Positions 6,120 through 6,810 of a stretch of 6,810 bases of DNA are shown here, piece by piece. Numbering within the stretch: the first letter of the stretch is position 1; every line of letters starts with the position of its first letter. Under the pieces are notes generated by a model. The model saw only the letters and a program-made list of their open reading frames with translations, had not been told where the DNA came from and ran no database searches. Made by a program: the position numbers and the translations under genes. The stretch is from Candidatus Neomicrothrix sp. UBA4742 (GTDB lineage Bacteria; Actinomycetota; Acidimicrobiia; Acidimicrobiales; Acidimicrobilacustridaceae): the NCBI GenBank assembly GCA_002403895.1, contig DHIQ01000227.1, positions 1 through 6,810 of the forward strand, read 5' to 3'.

Positions 6120-6810
6120 ATGCCGATCGACGAAGAATCGCTCACCCAAAGCCGCAGCTATGAGAACCACGAACTTGGACTGCGTGAGGAGTTCCTGCAG
6201 CCTGCACTGGGGTCGGGGCGGACGGTGGCCGTGTTGGCCCATCCGACCGGACCAGCCAAGAGCGTCGGGTTCGTCCTCTGCCATTCCTTCGCCGCCGAGC
6301 AGCTTCACCTGTCCCACGTGGAGGCCGTCGTGGCCCGGCGGGTGGCAGCGGCCGGATTCCCGGTCCTGCGCTACCACGGCCAGGGGTACGGGGACAGCGA
6401 GGCCCCGATCGAAGACATCCGGCTCTCCTCGCATCTCGCCGATGCCCTGGACGCGGTGAAGCTGATGTCGGAGCTGCCCGGGATCGAACGCGTAGGGATC
6501 ATGGGCCCCCGGTTCGGAGGACTGGTGGCCGGCCTGACCGCCGACCGCGAGGGTCTGGACCTCCTGGTCACCTGGCAACCGGTGGTCAGCGGCCAGCAGT
6601 ACATGCGCGACTACGTCCGCCAGCAGCTCGTGCATTCGGTGGTGCTCCAGGCCGGGGACCGGGCGAGCGGTACCGGCTCCGCGGACCTTCGGACCCGCCT
6701 GCGGGAACAGGGGTGGCTGGACGTGAAGGGGTTCCCGCTCAGCCGGGAGGCGTTCGAGGAGATCGGCGGGGTCGACCTCCTCCGCGACCTCCGCAGCTTC
6801 GCCGGCCATA
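6120..6810 (+). CDS. Alpha/beta-hydrolase-fold protein with substituted nucleophile, 3' partial
   Basis: The frame is open from ATG 6120 to the window edge (230 residues), and the purine-rich GAGAGAAG just upstream serves as ribosome binding site. Fold landmarks are a strand then oxyanion-region HSFAAEQ (55-61), RYHGQGYGDS (84-93) as the usual R-x-H-G-x-G-x-S turn, and the nucleophile elbow IMGPRFGG (127-134). In active serine hydrolases this elbow is G-x-S-x-G; here the central residue is Arg131 (codon 6510-6512), so Ser-dependent hydrolysis looks impossible. The later Asp and His of a triad, if present, lie beyond the window. The overall pattern recalls hydrolases encoded beside carrier-protein and AMP-ligase genes in exosortase-A loci, but no exosortase or sorting signal is visible here. 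It may be a non-enzymatic partner or use different chemistry. The fold is well supported; the role is unknown. Confidence 0.85.
   Translation, partial: MPIDEESLTQSRSYENHELGLREEFLQPALGSGRTVAVLAHPTGPAKSVGFVLCHSFAAEQLHLSHVEAVVARRVAAAGFPVLRYHGQGYGDSEAPIEDIRLSSHLADALDAVKLMSELPGIERVGIMGPRFGGLVAGLTADREGLDLLVTWQPVVSGQQYMRDYVRQQLVHSVVLQAGDRASGTGSADLRTRLREQGWLDVKGFPLSREAFEEIGGVDLLRDLRSFAGH

Noticed and set aside
6160..6459. 99-codon + strand open frame starting at ATG 6160
   Set aside because: It is out of frame with the hydrolase-fold protein, which shows clear family motifs through the same bases. The small frame is Ser/Pro/Arg-rich shadow.
4569..6809. Second long - strand open frame (about 746 codons)
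   Set aside because: It is antisense to the secreted protein and to the hydrolase-fold gene, crosses the gap between them, and has no family motifs. It is a composition artefact.
1..6810. tRNA, rRNA, CRISPR array, insertion sequence or attachment site
   Set aside because: No cloverleaf-like segment, regularly spaced short direct repeats with variable spacers, transposase motifs or terminal inverted repeats were seen. The only repeats found are inside the propeller gene, and the non-coding gaps are at most about 120 nt.

Overview
The window is a GC-rich stretch whose genes all read on the + strand and are closely packed. Codon third positions are mostly G or C, and a GTG start is plausible for one gene. 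This, with the 'DVWAVG' repeat protein, suggests a high-GC bacterium such as an Actinomycetota lineage or a Chloroflexota/Dormibacterota-like soil lineage. The taxonomic call is an inference; no marker gene is present.

Left part (1-2999): a three-gene operon encodes a free-standing carrier protein (5' end cut off by the window), an acyl-CoA-dehydrogenase-family flavoenzyme that overlaps it by ATGA, and, after a 24-nt gap, a stand-alone NRPS-type adenylation enzyme. The same trio loads L-proline onto a carrier protein and oxidises it to a pyrrolyl- or dehydroprolyl-thioester (PltF/PltE/PltL, RedM/RedW/RedO, AnaC/AnaB/AnaD). The ten-residue substrate code read here is D-L-F-Y-V-A-L-V-C-K. The dehydrogenase has its catalytic Glu in the isovaleryl-CoA-dehydrogenase position. 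Both fit that assignment. The enzyme that would use the product is not in the window.

Middle (3000-5999): a 99-nt gap holds an inverted repeat just after the operon stop, a perfect 12-bp palindrome and an extended -10 promoter element. Next comes one large secreted protein of about 960 residues. It has a signal peptide, seven FG-GAP/VCBS blades, a Pro/Ala/Ser-rich linker, seven 'DVWAVG' blades, a cupredoxin-like domain without copper ligands, and a C-terminal fibronectin type III domain. It looks like a two-propeller extracellular adhesion or binding protein.

Right part (6000-6810): a 120-nt gap with a possible promoter leads into an alpha/beta-hydrolase-fold protein that runs off the window. 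Its nucleophile elbow reads G-P-R-F-G, with Arg where the catalytic Ser should be. Hydrolases of this general kind often sit near carrier-protein and AMP-ligase genes, for example in exosortase-A loci. The window may therefore be part of a larger locus that makes or transfers a carrier-bound small acyl group, but this is not shown.
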